Positions 7,641 to 17,016 of a stretch of 64,000 nucleotides of DNA are shown here, piece after piece; position 1 is the stretch's first letter, and each line of letters starts with the position of its first letter. Origin of the DNA: Paraburkholderia sediminicola (GTDB lineage: Bacteria; Pseudomonadota; Gammaproteobacteria; Burkholderiales; Burkholderiaceae); the NCBI RefSeq assembly GCF_902859805.1, contig NZ_CADIKC010000007.1:310001-374000 (forward strand), read 5' to 3'. The notes under the pieces are model-generated. The model saw only the letters and a program-made list of their open reading frames with translations, searched no databases and was not told the origin of the DNA. The position numbers were made by a program, and so were the translations under genes.

Positions 7641-9521
7641 TCATGGTACTGACGATGTCGCCGCGCCGCTATCGGGGGTTGCCGCAGCCTCAAGTTCCTC
7701 CGCCAGGCTGCCGATATGGGGCGGCTGCCCGGTCGCCTGAGCCATGGCCTGTTCGTGCTTCATCAGGTTCAGACCGGTGTGCACCAGCGCCACATGGGAA
7801 AATGCTTGCGGAAAATTACCGACCAGGCGTTTCGCGGCCGGATCGTACTCTTCTGCCAGCAAACCGACGTCATTGCAGAGGCCGAGCAGCCGTTCGTACA
7901 TCGCGACAGCTTCATCGATGCGGCCTTGCAGCGCCAGGTTGTCCACCATCCAGAACGAGCACGCGAGGAAAGTGCCTTCGCCGGGCGGCAGACCGTCGTC
8001 GTATTCAGTGGTGCGGTAGCGCATCACGAAGCCGTCGTGCATCAAATCCTTTTCGATCGCGGCCACGGTGCCTTTGACGCGCGGATCCGTCGGCGGCAGG
8101 AAGCCGACCAGCGGCATCAGCAGCACGCTCGCATCGAGCTGATCGCTGCCGTACGACTGCGAGAACGCGTTCTGCGCCGGATTCCACGCCTTCGCGCAGA
8201 CTTCCGCGTGAATTGTCGCTCGGGTTGCGCGCCATTCATCGAGCGGGCCTTCCAGCTTGAACATTTCGGCGGACCGGATGGCGCGGTCGTAGGCGACCCA
8301 CGCCATCACCTTGGAGAAGGTGAAGTGCTGGCGGCCGCCGCGCGTTTCCCAGATGCCTTCGTCCGGCTCCTGCCAGATCGTGTCGAGATGGTTGAGCAAC
8401 GCGCGCTGCACGTTCCATGCGGTGTCGTCCGCCTGCAGGCCGCCGACGCGCGCGAGATGCAGTGCGTTCATCACTTCGCCGTAGACGTCGAGCTGGCGCT
8501 GCCCGACCGCGTTGTTGCCGATCCGCACCGGTTTGGCGTCCTGATAACCCGGCAGCCAGTCGATTTCGAATTCGGGCAGGCGCCGCTCGCCGGCGATGCC
8601 ATACATGATCTGCAATTGATCCGGCGCGCCGGCCATCACGCGGCCCAGCCAGCTGCGCCATGCGCGCGCTTCGTCGTAATAGCCGCCGCGCATCATCGCG
8701 AGCAGTGTGATGGTGGCGTCGCGCAGCCAGCAATAGCGATAGTCCCAGTTGCGTGTGCCGCCCAGTTGTTCCGGCAGCGACGTGGTGGGCGCGGCGACAA
8801 TGCCGCCGGTCGGCTCGTACGCCAGCGCCTTCAGCGTAATCAACGAGCGGCGAATCTGTGCTGCCCATTTGCCTTCGACGGTGCTGCGCGACGACCATTC
8901 GAGCCAATGGTTCTCGGTGCGGGCCAGCGACGTGTGCGGATCGCGGCCCGGCGGAATGCGCAGATGCGAGGCCGCATAGGCCAGCGAAAACGGCACGCGT
9001 TCGCCTTCGCTCACCGTGAACTCCGCGACGGTCTTCATGTTCTCGCCGCGCAACTCGACCGGCGTGCGCAGCACAGCTGTGTCCGGGCCGACGATCGCCT
9101 TGATGCCGCTATCGTGCTTCAGGCGATCCACCCACGGAATCGAAAAACCGTAGTCGAAGCGCAGCACCAGTTCCATCTGCATGCGCACCGTGCCGCGTTT
9201 GCCCACGACGATCCGCACCATCTCCGACCAGCCGTTGCCCGGCGGCATGAAGTCGATCAGCGTGACCGCGCCTTCGGGCGTTTCGAAATCGGTTTCCAGG
9301 ACCAGCGTCTCGCCACGATAACGGCGCGTGATCGTGGGCGGCGTATCGGAGACTGGCGAAATCAGCCAGCGGCCGTTGTCGGGCGTGCCGAGCAGGGCGG
9401 CGAAGCACGCGCCGGAGTCGAAGCGCGGCCAGCAGAGCCAGTCGACCGAACCCTCGCGGGAGACAAGCGCGGCCGTGTGGCCGTCGCCGATAAGCGCATA
9501 GTCTTCGATGAGTGCGGGCAT
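7641..9521 (-). CDS. glycoside hydrolase family 15 protein (glucoamylase/trehalase-like)
   Basis: A 626-residue cytoplasmic protein. The N-terminal domain (about residues 1-220) starts MPALIEDYALIGDGHTAALVSREGSVDWLCWPRFDS, the usual start of bacterial GH15 proteins. The C-terminal (alpha/alpha)6 barrel has the motifs RNWDYRYCWLRDA, PEFEIDWLPGY and a late GEGTFLACSFWMVDNLA, which hold the expected acidic catalytic residues. Members act on alpha-glucosidic bonds in maltodextrins, glucosylglycerol or trehalose. No sugar-metabolism genes are adjacent, so the substrate is not known. Confidence 0.9.
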   Translation of the reverse strand: MPALIEDYALIGDGHTAALVSREGSVDWLCWPRFDSGACFAALLGTPDNGRWLISPVSDTPPTITRRYRGETLVLETDFETPEGAVTLIDFMPPGNGWSEMVRIVVGKRGTVRMQMELVLRFDYGFSIPWVDRLKHDSGIKAIVGPDTAVLRTPVELRGENMKTVAEFTVSEGERVPFSLAYAASHLRIPPGRDPHTSLARTENHWLEWSSRSTVEGKWAAQIRRSLITLKALAYEPTGGIVAAPTTSLPEQLGGTRNWDYRYCWLRDATITLLAMMRGGYYDEARAWRSWLGRVMAGAPDQLQIMYGIAGERRLPEFEIDWLPGYQDAKPVRIGNNAVGQRQLDVYGEVMNALHLARVGGLQADDTAWNVQRALLNHLDTIWQEPDEGIWETRGGRQHFTFSKVMAWVAYDRAIRSAEMFKLEGPLDEWRATRATIHAEVCAKAWNPAQNAFSQSYGSDQLDASVLLMPLVGFLPPTDPRVKGTVAAIEKDLMHDGFVMRYRTTEYDDGLPPGEGTFLACSFWMVDNLALQGRIDEAVAMYERLLGLCNDVGLLAEEYDPAAKRLVGNFPQAFSHVALVHTGLNLMKHEQAMAQATGQPPHIGSLAEELEAAATPDSGAATSSVP

Positions 9522-9632
9522 GGAGGAGCGTGTCTGTTTTGGGCGAGGCGAAGGCCGCCGCGCTGGGGGTCATTGTGTTACCGGACTCGCGCGATGCGTT
9601 TTGGTTCAGCGCGCAATGCGGCAAAACGCGGG

Positions 9633-9661
9633 TTGGTAATTGTCAAATCACTGCCTACAAT
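9633..9661 (+). promoter_or_regulatory. candidate sigma70 promoter for the small gene at 9750
   Basis: TTGGTA at 9633-9638 and TACAAT at 9656-9661 are separated by 17 bp. The -10 matches consensus at five of six positions, the -35 at four of six. It lies about 90 bp upstream of the 81-codon gene and divergent from the GH15 gene. Confidence 0.45.
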
Positions 9662-9749
9662 CGGATTTCAAGCCGATGCGCGGAGCCCTCCGGATCATGC
9701 AGCGGCCTTGCCCTGGCGAATGCAGACGCCGTTTTCGAGGATCCACGCA

Positions 9750-9995
9750 ATGCTGAACCCGTCGAAATCCGATTGCATCACAATTCTCTCCGCCGCCAGC
9801 GAACTCGCTGACGATTCGATGTTGCCGCTCGAACATGGCCGGCTGGGCCTGAGCCGCAACGGAATGCTGGCTGCGGCGGCCTTTCTGATCGAACGGGCCT
9901 GTTTCCGCCGTCACCAGGAAGGTGACGGCCATTATGCCGTCGGCGGATTGTCGTTGCAGGGGCGTTTGCGGCTGGATCAGCTTTCGAACGGCTGA
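9750..9995 (+). CDS. hypothetical 81-residue protein
   Basis: An 81-codon frame starting MLNPSKSDCITIL. It has a GAGG ribosome site at 9737-9740 with nine bases before the ATG, and a candidate promoter upstream. The sequence is ordinary globular type (LGLSRNGMLAAAAFLIERACFRR), with balanced composition unlike the shadow frames around it. It begins in the spacer between the GH15 gene and the DUF3096 gene, and this frame continues into the antisense of the GH15 gene, so chance openness cannot be excluded. I do not recognise a family. Confidence 0.5.
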   Translation: MLNPSKSDCITILSAASELADDSMLPLEHGRLGLSRNGMLAAAAFLIERACFRRHQEGDGHYAVGGLSLQGRLRLDQLSNG

Positions 9996-10252
9996 CCGTT
10001 TCTGCGTTTCTCCGTTGCGCCGGCTCGCTTCGTGCGAGCTGTTCGCCGTTGTCTTGCATCTGGCGCATGGCGTCCGATGCGAATCTGTCGCGCCCGTACG
10101 GCTTCGCTGTGCCACGTGTTGCATTGCGGCAGCCGCCATCAGTCCGCGTGCCTAATCCGGCACTGATCCCCTTTCGTGTGAGACATTGCCGGGCCGGCAC
10201 CGCGCCCGGTCGTGCGTCTCTTCGTGCAGCTTCCATGGCGGACGGTTGCAGC

Positions 10253-10405
10253 TTAGAAGTGCGACGACCCCATGCCGAAGATTCCAATGATGCCGATGAT
10301 GATCAGATAGAGCGCGACGATGTAGTTCAACAGGCGCGGCATGACAAGAATCAGAATACCGGCGATCAACGAAACCAGCGGGCCCAGGCTGAGTGTGACG
10401 TTCAT
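10253..10405 (-). CDS. DUF3096 small membrane protein
   Basis: A 50-residue, almost wholly hydrophobic protein (MNVTLSLGPLVSLIAGILI..., then LYLIIIGIIGIFG). It has two predicted membrane helices joined by MPRLLNY. This is the DUF3096 pattern. The ATG at 10405 follows GGAG with six bases of spacing, which favours it over the upstream in-frame start at 10468. The function is unknown. Confidence 0.85.
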   Translation of the reverse strand: MNVTLSLGPLVSLIAGILILVMPRLLNYIVALYLIIIGIIGIFGMGSSHF

Positions 10406-10656
10406 GAAAACTCCGTAGTGTGGGATGGGTGAGACGCGGTTGAAAAAACGCCCCGTCAGGCGGGACAATTGTTACTCATGCGCCGGCAGGCCAGTCAGCT
10501 GAACGCGGCCTGGCCTGCGTGGCCCGCCGGATTCGCTGCATGATCCGGCGCAACGCTTTTATACTTGCCTCGATAAAACAATTCGACCGATGGCGCGGCA
10601 GACCAGAGACACCATTACAACCGGATAAACCGAATAACCGATGTCCAGGAGGTCAT

Positions 10657-11952
10657 ATGCTTCGTAGTCACCGTGCCGTTGTGCGTGCCGTCTCAAGCTC
10701 TCCTCTGCCTTCTGCTGCTCAGTCCGCCTCATGGGGCGGCGGGCGGCCAGCTCCTTTGCGTTCCGCCCGCTCGATAATAAAAGGTTTCGTGCTCATGGTC
10801 TCGATTGTTGCTTCGCATGCGTTTGCGCAAGATTCCGGCCCGGCTCCCGCCGATGGCGTCTATGACATGCTGGTCGGCACTTACACGGGTGGCAAGAGCG
10901 AGGGGCTCTACGTCTATCGCTTCGACACGAAGACGGGTGAAGCGACCCGCGTCTCGGTCGCGCAGACGGTCAATCCGTCTTATCTGGTAGTGAGCCGTGA
11001 CCGGCGCTTCGTCTATGCGGTCAACGAATTGCCTGGCGACAACGGGCCGGCCACGCAACGCGGCGGCATCAGCGCGTTTCGCTTCGATGCCGCGAGCGGC
11101 CAGCTGAGCTTTCTCAACAAGGTATCGTCGGACGGCAATGACCCGTGCTATCTGAGCCTGTCGCCGGACGGCAAATATCTGCTGACCGCGAACTATTCGG
11201 TGGCGGCCGATCCGGGTGGCAGCTTCGCGGTGTTCCCATTGCAGGCGGACGGCCAGGTGGGGGCGTCGGTGCTCACTGTGCATCACGAAGGCGGCGGTCC
11301 TGTGAAGGGACGTCAGGACAACTCGCACGTTCACTCCACCGTGTTCTCGCCGGACGGTCACTATCTGTTCGCGCAGGACCTGGGCGCCGACAAGCTGTAC
11401 TCGTATCGCTACACGCCGGACGGCAGCCGCGGCCTGTTCGGCCCGACCGATTGGCGCTACACGCAGGAGAAAGCAGGCACGGGCCCGCGTCACCTGGTGT
11501 TCGGCGCGGACGGCAAGCATGCCTATCTGACGAGCGAGTTGGCCGCCACGGTCAGCACCTTCAACTACGCCGACGGCAAGCTCACGCAGGTCCAAACGAG
11601 TTCGCTGGTCGAGCCCGGCTTCAAGGGCGCGGTGGGCGCCGCGGCCATTCATCTGTCGCCGGACGGACGCTTCCTGTACGCCACCAATCGCGGCGATGCG
11701 AACGAGATCGTGATCTTCTCGGTCGATCCAACCAACGGTCATCTGAAGAAGATCGGGCATCAGTCGAGCCTCGGCAAGTCGCCGCGCGAATTCGCGATCG
11801 ACCCGACCGGCAACTGGTTGATCGTCGGCAATCAGAACAGCGGCACGGTGTACGTGTTCAAGCGCGATCAGCAGAGCGGATTGCTCGAAGCGAATCCGAA
11901 GCGTATCGAGATCGATTCGCCGGTGGATTTCAAGCTGGTGTCGCCGTCGTGA
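10657..11952 (+). CDS. exported lactonase-family beta-propeller protein
   Basis: A 431-residue protein related to 6-phosphogluconolactonase (Pgl/YbhE type) seven-bladed propellers. Repeated blade motifs are visible: YDMLVGTYTGGKSEGLYVY, NPSYLVVS.D.RFVYAVNE, DPCYLSLSPDGKYLLTANY, HSTVFSPDGHYLFAQDLGADKLY and AIHLSPDGRFLYATNR. A long N-terminal leader of about 60 residues includes a hydrophobic stretch ending SHAFAQDS, so the protein is probably exported. That is unlike the cytosolic sugar-phosphate enzyme, and the substrate may differ. The start at 10657 has a strong AGGAGG site. It is monocistronic, with a terminator about 150 bp downstream. Confidence 0.88.
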   Translation: MLRSHRAVVRAVSSSPLPSAAQSASWGGGRPAPLRSARSIIKGFVLMVSIVASHAFAQDSGPAPADGVYDMLVGTYTGGKSEGLYVYRFDTKTGEATRVSVAQTVNPSYLVVSRDRRFVYAVNELPGDNGPATQRGGISAFRFDAASGQLSFLNKVSSDGNDPCYLSLSPDGKYLLTANYSVAADPGGSFAVFPLQADGQVGASVLTVHHEGGGPVKGRQDNSHVHSTVFSPDGHYLFAQDLGADKLYSYRYTPDGSRGLFGPTDWRYTQEKAGTGPRHLVFGADGKHAYLTSELAATVSTFNYADGKLTQVQTSSLVEPGFKGAVGAAAIHLSPDGRFLYATNRGDANEIVIFSVDPTNGHLKKIGHQSSLGKSPREFAIDPTGNWLIVGNQNSGTVYVFKRDQQSGLLEANPKRIEIDSPVDFKLVSPS

Positions 11953-12100
11953 GGTGAGGTTGCCTGCTATACGCGAATGGTGAGGCCGCGTTGAGCGTTC
12001 ATCGCTCGACGTGAATGCGAGCAGGCATCCGTTCAGCGTGTGATGCGGATGCGGGTAAGCATGCTTTGGTTGAGCCTGATCTGAATACGCACGTTGAATA

Positions 12101-12134
12101 AAAAAACGGGTCGCTTCTAGCGACCCGTTTTTTT
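12101..12134. terminator. bidirectional terminator between lactonase and ftsK
   Basis: A 14-bp stem (AAAAAACGGGTCGC and its complement GCGACCCGTTTTTT) with the 5-nt loop TTCTA. It has A-run/T-run flanks on both sides and fits two convergent genes. Confidence 0.9.
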
Positions 12135-12173
12135 ATCGTCTGGCTTTTGTTGATTCGCACTTGCCCGTCCGGC

Positions 12174-15100
12174 TTATTCCGCCGGTCCCGGCGCGAGCAC
12201 TTCACGGCTGCCGTTGATGCCCATCGCGGACACCAGGCCCGCCGTCTCCATCTGCTCGACGAGGCGCGCCGCGCGGTTATAGCCGATGCGCAATTGTCGC
12301 TGCACCGACGAGATCGACGCGCGCCGCGTGCGCACCACGAAGGCGACGGCTTCGTCGTAAAGCGGATCGGCTTCGGCATCCGGCGTGTCGCCGAACAGAT
12401 CGGGCGATGCACCTTCGGTAGCCGGGCCGTCGAGAATCCCTTCCTCGTACTGCGGTTCGCCGAACTGCTTCAGATACTCGACGATCCGGTGCACTTCCTC
12501 GTCAGCGACGAATGCGCCGTGCACGCGCTGCGGGTAGCCCGTGCCCGGCGGCAGGAACAGCATGTCGCCCTGGCCGAGCAGCGACTCGGCGCCCATCTGA
12601 TCGAGAATCGTGCGCGAGTCGATCTTCGACGACACCTGGAATGCCACGCGGGTCGGAATGTTCGCCTTGATGAGGCCGGTGATCACGTCCACCGACGGAC
12701 GCTGCGTCGCCAGAATCAGGTGGATGCCTGCGGCGCGCGCCTTCTGGGCGAGGCGCGCGATCAGTTCTTCGATCTTCTTGCCGGCGACCATCATCAGGTC
12801 GGCCAATTCGTCGATCACCACGACGATCAGCGGCAGCGGCGCGAGCGGTTCGGGTGCGTCCGGGGTCAGCGAGAACGGGTTGTCGAGCTTCTTGCCCTTG
12901 GCTTCCGTATCGCGGATCTTCTGATTGAAGCCGGCCAGGTTGCGCACGCCGACCGCGGACATGAGCCGATAGCGTTTTTCCATTTCGCCGACACACCAGT
13001 TCAGCGCGTTGGCCGCCAGCTTCATATCGGTGACGACCGGTGCGAGCAGATGCGGAATGCCTTCGTACACCGACAGTTCCAGCATCTTCGGATCGATCAT
13101 GATGAGCCGCACTTCTTCGGGCGTCGCCTTGTAGAGCAGCGAGCAGATCATCGCATTGATCGCCACCGATTTGCCCGAACCCGTTGTGCCCGCAACCAGC
13201 ATGTGCGGCGCCTTCGCGAGATCGGCGACCACCGGATGGCCGGTGATGTCCTTGCCCATCGCCAGCGTCAACTGCGAATGCGAGTTCTGGTAGACGCTTG
13301 CTTCGAGGATTTCGGACAGACGGATCGTCTGCCGCTTGGCATTCGGCAACTCGAGACCCATGCAGGTCTTGCCGGGAATCGTCTCGACCACGCGAATCGA
13401 CGTGAGACCGAGGCCGCGCGACAAGTCCTTCATCAGGCCGACGATCTGACTGCCGCGCACGCCGAGCGCCGGCTCCACTTCAAAGCGCGTGATGACCGGA
13501 CCGGCCGAATGGCCGACCACCGTAACCGGCACCTTGAATTCCTGCAGACGCTGCTCGATCAGCAGGCCGGTTTCGATGAGCTTTTCTTCCGAAACGGGTT
13601 CGACGTCGGTGTCGGCGCGCGCGAGCAGGTCGAGCGTCGGCAACTCGACCATCGACGCCGCGGGCGCGCGGAATTCGAAACCGTTGGCGGGGGCGTGGCC
13701 GCGCAGCGGGGTGCGCTGGACTGTGGGTTCGGTGGGTTCTGCGAGTTCAGCGGGCTCCGCAGGGTCAGTGCGCTCGGTCGAGGGTTCGGTTGCGACTTGG
13801 GCTGCAGGTTGTGCGGTTTGGTAGGCGGGAGTGCCCGGCGTAGCGGTTCCGCCTGGTGCTGCATGTGCTGGTGATGCTGCCGGTGCATCCGGTGAGTAAG
13901 GCAGTTCGTTTGCGGCTTCGTCGACGATGGTGGCAGAGGCCGCCGGGGCGGCCTGAACTGCGAAACTCGGGAAACGAACCACGTTCGACGTGTGCGATGT
14001 GGTGCTTTGCGGCTCTGCTTCGGCAACGATGGCCGAAGCGGCTGAAGAGTTCAAATCGTCGGCTACGCCCAATGTTTCCACTGCGTCCGATATATCTGAT
14101 AGGGCAGGGGTGTCCGTCATTTCCACGTCGGCCGGCGCGGCTGCTTCGTCCTCGCTCGGCGCGGTGGTGCTGATCCCATGCTGTACGTCCGTCGACGCTA
14201 CGGCTCGCTGTGGCGCGACTGCATCGATTCTGGTTTCCCAGGGCGCGAGCGGTTTATCGATGACCACTTCGGCGATCGGCACGGGCGTCTCAGTGTGCGC
14301 TTGCGTCGGTTCGTCTTCGCCGAGCGCTGACACGTCCGCTTGCGCGTCGCTAGCTTCCAGCTGGGCTGCGAAGATTTGAAACGGCGTGGGCGTGGGCACC
14401 GGCGCTGCATACTGCGTGGCCGCGGCTGGCGATTGTGCCGGTGCTGCCACCTCTGCCGGTGCCAATGAGGATGCCGACGTGTGTGCCGCAGCCAACGGCG
14501 CCTGGATAACCGGCGGTTCAATCGGCCATTGCACGACGGGCTCGGAATCTTCCTCGACCGGCTCATCAGAAGCGACTTCGATCCGCGGCGTTTCGACGGG
14601 CGATTGCGTCGCAATATGGTGGTCCGCCGCGGCCTCGGCTACGTCCTGCAAAGATTCGCTGACGTCTGATACCGTAGCCATTTCAACATCATCGTTCGCA
14701 CGTGACGACGAAGCCGCGCCCGATTGCCCAGCCTCGACCGGCGGCTCGGTACTTGTCGGAGTTTCGGGAGTCGTTGTGACGATCGCGTTTTCCGTGCCGC
14801 TGCTGCGCGCGAGGCTGACGCCGGCAATGTCGGTCCAGCGCGCGGCGTTTTCCGCGATGCTGCGAAGCGTCTCCTGGACGCTGGCGGGCGGCGTGGCCTT
14901 CTGTGCGGTGGCCATCGGTCGGGTATAGCTCGGGGCCGGGGTGCTGAACGCAGCCGGATTCCGTGTAGTCTGCGCCGGCGCGGTGTTGGTGTTTGCGCGC
15001 GGAGCGGGCGAGAAGGGCTGCTGGGCGGCGGTGGCGCGACTTCCCGACGATCCTGCACTGGCGGCCGAACCCGGCGTCGTCGACGGACGGCCTTCGGTAG

Positions 15101-16169
15101 CCGAGGCGTTTGTCGCCGAACCGGCTACCGAACCTGACGCCGTCCGTGCAGCTGCCATGGTGGGTGCCGTTTGTGCCGCAGCAGCCTGGGCGGCGGCTGC
15201 ACCCGCAAAACCTGCCACACCCGAGCCGGCTCCTGACGAACCTACCGGGCGTTGCTCGCCAGCAGAACGCCGCCCAACTTGAGATGCTCCATCACGGGCC
15301 GGAGTCGCTGCCGATCCTGACCCCGCTGTAGACCCAACTGCAGATGCCGGCCCACGCGGCGCCGTTGCCGACTCACGTAACCATCCAGCCGGAGCGACCG
15401 GTTCAGCCGGCATCCACGCGGCGCGGTCCGCGGTCTGCATGGGTGTCGGCGTCTGTGCCGGTGCTTGCCGTGGCGTCTGGCGCGGTGGCGTCGCAGCGGA
15501 CGTACGCAGCACGGGCTCCGCCTGCGCGGGCTGACTACGCGGCTTGGCTGCGCCGGCGCGCCAGTTCGCCCCAGCGCCACGCGCCGCTGCGTCCCTGGCC
15601 GCGGCGGAACTAGCCGCACCGGCAGCCGCAGCTGCGCTGCGGCCGTTCGCCGGCGGCCGCCAGACGGTCGGGCGCGCATAACGTCCGTTGCTTTTGGGCG
15701 CCATCGTGTTAGTGGACGTCGACATGTGCGACGGCAAACCGTCATCGACGCTGCGATGGCGGCGCGCCTCCTCATCGCGTTTAGCGAGACCGCGCGACAG
15801 CCCAAGGCCGAATGCACCGTCGGCCCACACGGCGACGTCGCGCCAACGGAAGTCGATCAGCCAGGGCAGGCTGATCAGGAGCAGGGCAAATGCCGCGAGC
15901 GGCGTGCCGATATGTCCGAGCAGATGACCGAAGCCCGCCGCCAGCGCATGGCCGAAGCCATTCACGCCGGCCACGCCGATCAGCGACGCCTCCAGCGTGC
16001 AGCTTGCCGCCAGGACGCAGACGAAGCCGAGCCAAAGCCGGATCGTGCCGGGGCCGCGCAAGCCTGCGCCGCCCGGCAGCACCGACTTCACGAGGCGCCA
16101 GAAAAGAGGAATGAACCAGACGGCCGACCCGCCGAACCAGCCGAAAACTACCGTGTGCATACTAGACAT
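12174..16169 (-). CDS. ftsK: FtsK-type DNA translocase, long-linker form
   Basis: About 1331 residues. FtsK couples chromosome dimer resolution and terminus segregation to division. The N-terminus has roughly three hydrophobic helices within the first 110 residues, where E. coli FtsK has four. A low-complexity Ala/Pro/Thr/Ser/Glu linker of about 700 residues follows. The motor begins near residue 850 (EEKLIETGLLIEQRL). Walker A is GTTGSGKS near 993, Walker B VVVIDELADLM near 1116, and the C-terminal winged-helix gamma domain (VQRQLRIGYNRAARLVEQME) binds the KOPS polarity sequences. Possible starts are TTG at 16190, ATG at 16169 and ATG at 16160; none has a strong ribosome site. A META-domain gene lies 113 bp upstream on the same strand. 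Confidence 0.93.
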   Translation of the reverse strand: MSSMHTVVFGWFGGSAVWFIPLFWRLVKSVLPGGAGLRGPGTIRLWLGFVCVLAASCTLEASLIGVAGVNGFGHALAAGFGHLLGHIGTPLAAFALLLISLPWLIDFRWRDVAVWADGAFGLGLSRGLAKRDEEARRHRSVDDGLPSHMSTSTNTMAPKSNGRYARPTVWRPPANGRSAAAAAGAASSAAARDAAARGAGANWRAGAAKPRSQPAQAEPVLRTSAATPPRQTPRQAPAQTPTPMQTADRAAWMPAEPVAPAGWLRESATAPRGPASAVGSTAGSGSAATPARDGASQVGRRSAGEQRPVGSSGAGSGVAGFAGAAAAQAAAAQTAPTMAAARTASGSVAGSATNASATEGRPSTTPGSAASAGSSGSRATAAQQPFSPAPRANTNTAPAQTTRNPAAFSTPAPSYTRPMATAQKATPPASVQETLRSIAENAARWTDIAGVSLARSSGTENAIVTTTPETPTSTEPPVEAGQSGAASSSRANDDVEMATVSDVSESLQDVAEAAADHHIATQSPVETPRIEVASDEPVEEDSEPVVQWPIEPPVIQAPLAAAHTSASSLAPAEVAAPAQSPAAATQYAAPVPTPTPFQIFAAQLEASDAQADVSALGEDEPTQAHTETPVPIAEVVIDKPLAPWETRIDAVAPQRAVASTDVQHGISTTAPSEDEAAAPADVEMTDTPALSDISDAVETLGVADDLNSSAASAIVAEAEPQSTTSHTSNVVRFPSFAVQAAPAASATIVDEAANELPYSPDAPAASPAHAAPGGTATPGTPAYQTAQPAAQVATEPSTERTDPAEPAELAEPTEPTVQRTPLRGHAPANGFEFRAPAASMVELPTLDLLARADTDVEPVSEEKLIETGLLIEQRLQEFKVPVTVVGHSAGPVITRFEVEPALGVRGSQIVGLMKDLSRGLGLTSIRVVETIPGKTCMGLELPNAKRQTIRLSEILEASVYQNSHSQLTLAMGKDITGHPVVADLAKAPHMLVAGTTGSGKSVAINAMICSLLYKATPEEVRLIMIDPKMLELSVYEGIPHLLAPVVTDMKLAANALNWCVGEMEKRYRLMSAVGVRNLAGFNQKIRDTEAKGKKLDNPFSLTPDAPEPLAPLPLIVVVIDELADLMMVAGKKIEELIARLAQKARAAGIHLILATQRPSVDVITGLIKANIPTRVAFQVSSKIDSRTILDQMGAESLLGQGDMLFLPPGTGYPQRVHGAFVADEEVHRIVEYLKQFGEPQYEEGILDGPATEGASPDLFGDTPDAEADPLYDEAVAFVVRTRRASISSVQRQLRIGYNRAARLVEQMETAGLVSAMGINGSREVLAPGPAE

Positions 16170-16282
16170 CAACGAATGACGGACGCGCAAGAACGCAATC
16201 CGTCGAGTTTAACCGGCGAAGCCCGATGCTTCGAAGGCAGGCGCAAGTATGCCTGCGCCAAATGGAACGAACCGCGTACCGG

Positions 16283-16822
16283 TCACTTGGCGCTGCGGTC
16301 GAATGTGAGCGTGTCGCCGTTATCGAGCACCAGTTGCATCTGCTGCGGCGCGCGCATCTGCACGCCGGTACGGTCGATGTGGTTCAGCGCGTCGAGATAC
16401 GGACCTTCGATCTGTCCGCCCGGCGTCGCGCACGCCATACGCGTGCCGCCCAGGGTGCCGAAGCTCAGCTTGCCGTCTTTCAGCGCATACGAGCCCATGT
16501 AGCGATTGCAACCGGAAAAGCCGCTGGCGTGGCGCTGGCCTTTGTCGGTGGAGAGCACGAGCGTGATCGGCGCGCCCTGATCCGCGGACGGAATCGCGCG
16601 GGCCGTGCCGTCGGCCTGTTTCCAGCCGCTGAGGACCCAACTGGTGTCGTCGAGCAACTGGGTGGCGGCCGGGTTGAACGGATCGGGCGGCGCGGCTTCC
16701 GAGTCGGGATGCTTCGGGATGGCGCACGCGCTGCATAGCGCGGCGACGCTCAACGCGGCGATGGCCGTGCGTGCATAAGGGATGAAGCGCGCAACACCTC
16801 GCGCGGAGGAGCTTTGGAGCAT
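16283..16822 (-). CDS. META domain (HslJ-like) probable lipoprotein
   Basis: A 179-residue exported protein. The first ~35 residues form a signal peptide ending at ALCSACA, an imperfect lipobox, so membrane anchoring is likely but not certain. The rest is one META domain: TSWVLSGWKQADG, ITLVLSTDKGQRHASGFSGCNRYMGSY, GKLSFGTLGGTRMAC and LDALNHI, the pattern of HslJ-type heat-inducible proteins. The start at 16822 has GAGGA upstream; an in-frame start at 16960 would add a repetitive Arg/Pro leader. It is located upstream of ftsK on the same strand. The role is probably in envelope stress. Confidence 0.88.
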   Translation of the reverse strand: MLQSSSARGVARFIPYARTAIAALSVAALCSACAIPKHPDSEAAPPDPFNPAATQLLDDTSWVLSGWKQADGTARAIPSADQGAPITLVLSTDKGQRHASGFSGCNRYMGSYALKDGKLSFGTLGGTRMACATPGGQIEGPYLDALNHIDRTGVQMRAPQQMQLVLDNGDTLTFDRSAK

Positions 16823-17016
16823 GACGTCGTTCCTCTTCAAACTGGCGAAGGCGTAAGGGTAACGCACTCGGTACGCCGCACGCGAGCGCGACGTCGACGC
16901 ATCGGGTGCGGTGCGGGGTGCGCATCGAGGGCGCATCGGCGTGCGCATCGGGGTGCGCATGTTAACATCGTGTTCTACCTAATCCCACCCTCATCCGACT
17001 TTTATCTGGAGACCCC

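Noticed and set aside
7716..9995. 759-codon plus-strand open frame antisense to the GH15 gene
   Set aside because: The GH15 protein on the other strand has clear family motifs. The antisense translation is Arg/His-rich filler caused by GC bias. Only its last 81 codons, beyond the GH15 gene, were kept as a possible small gene.
10440..10468. terminator or attenuator upstream of the DUF3096 gene
   Set aside because: A T-run exists on the minus strand, but the best stem is only four base pairs.
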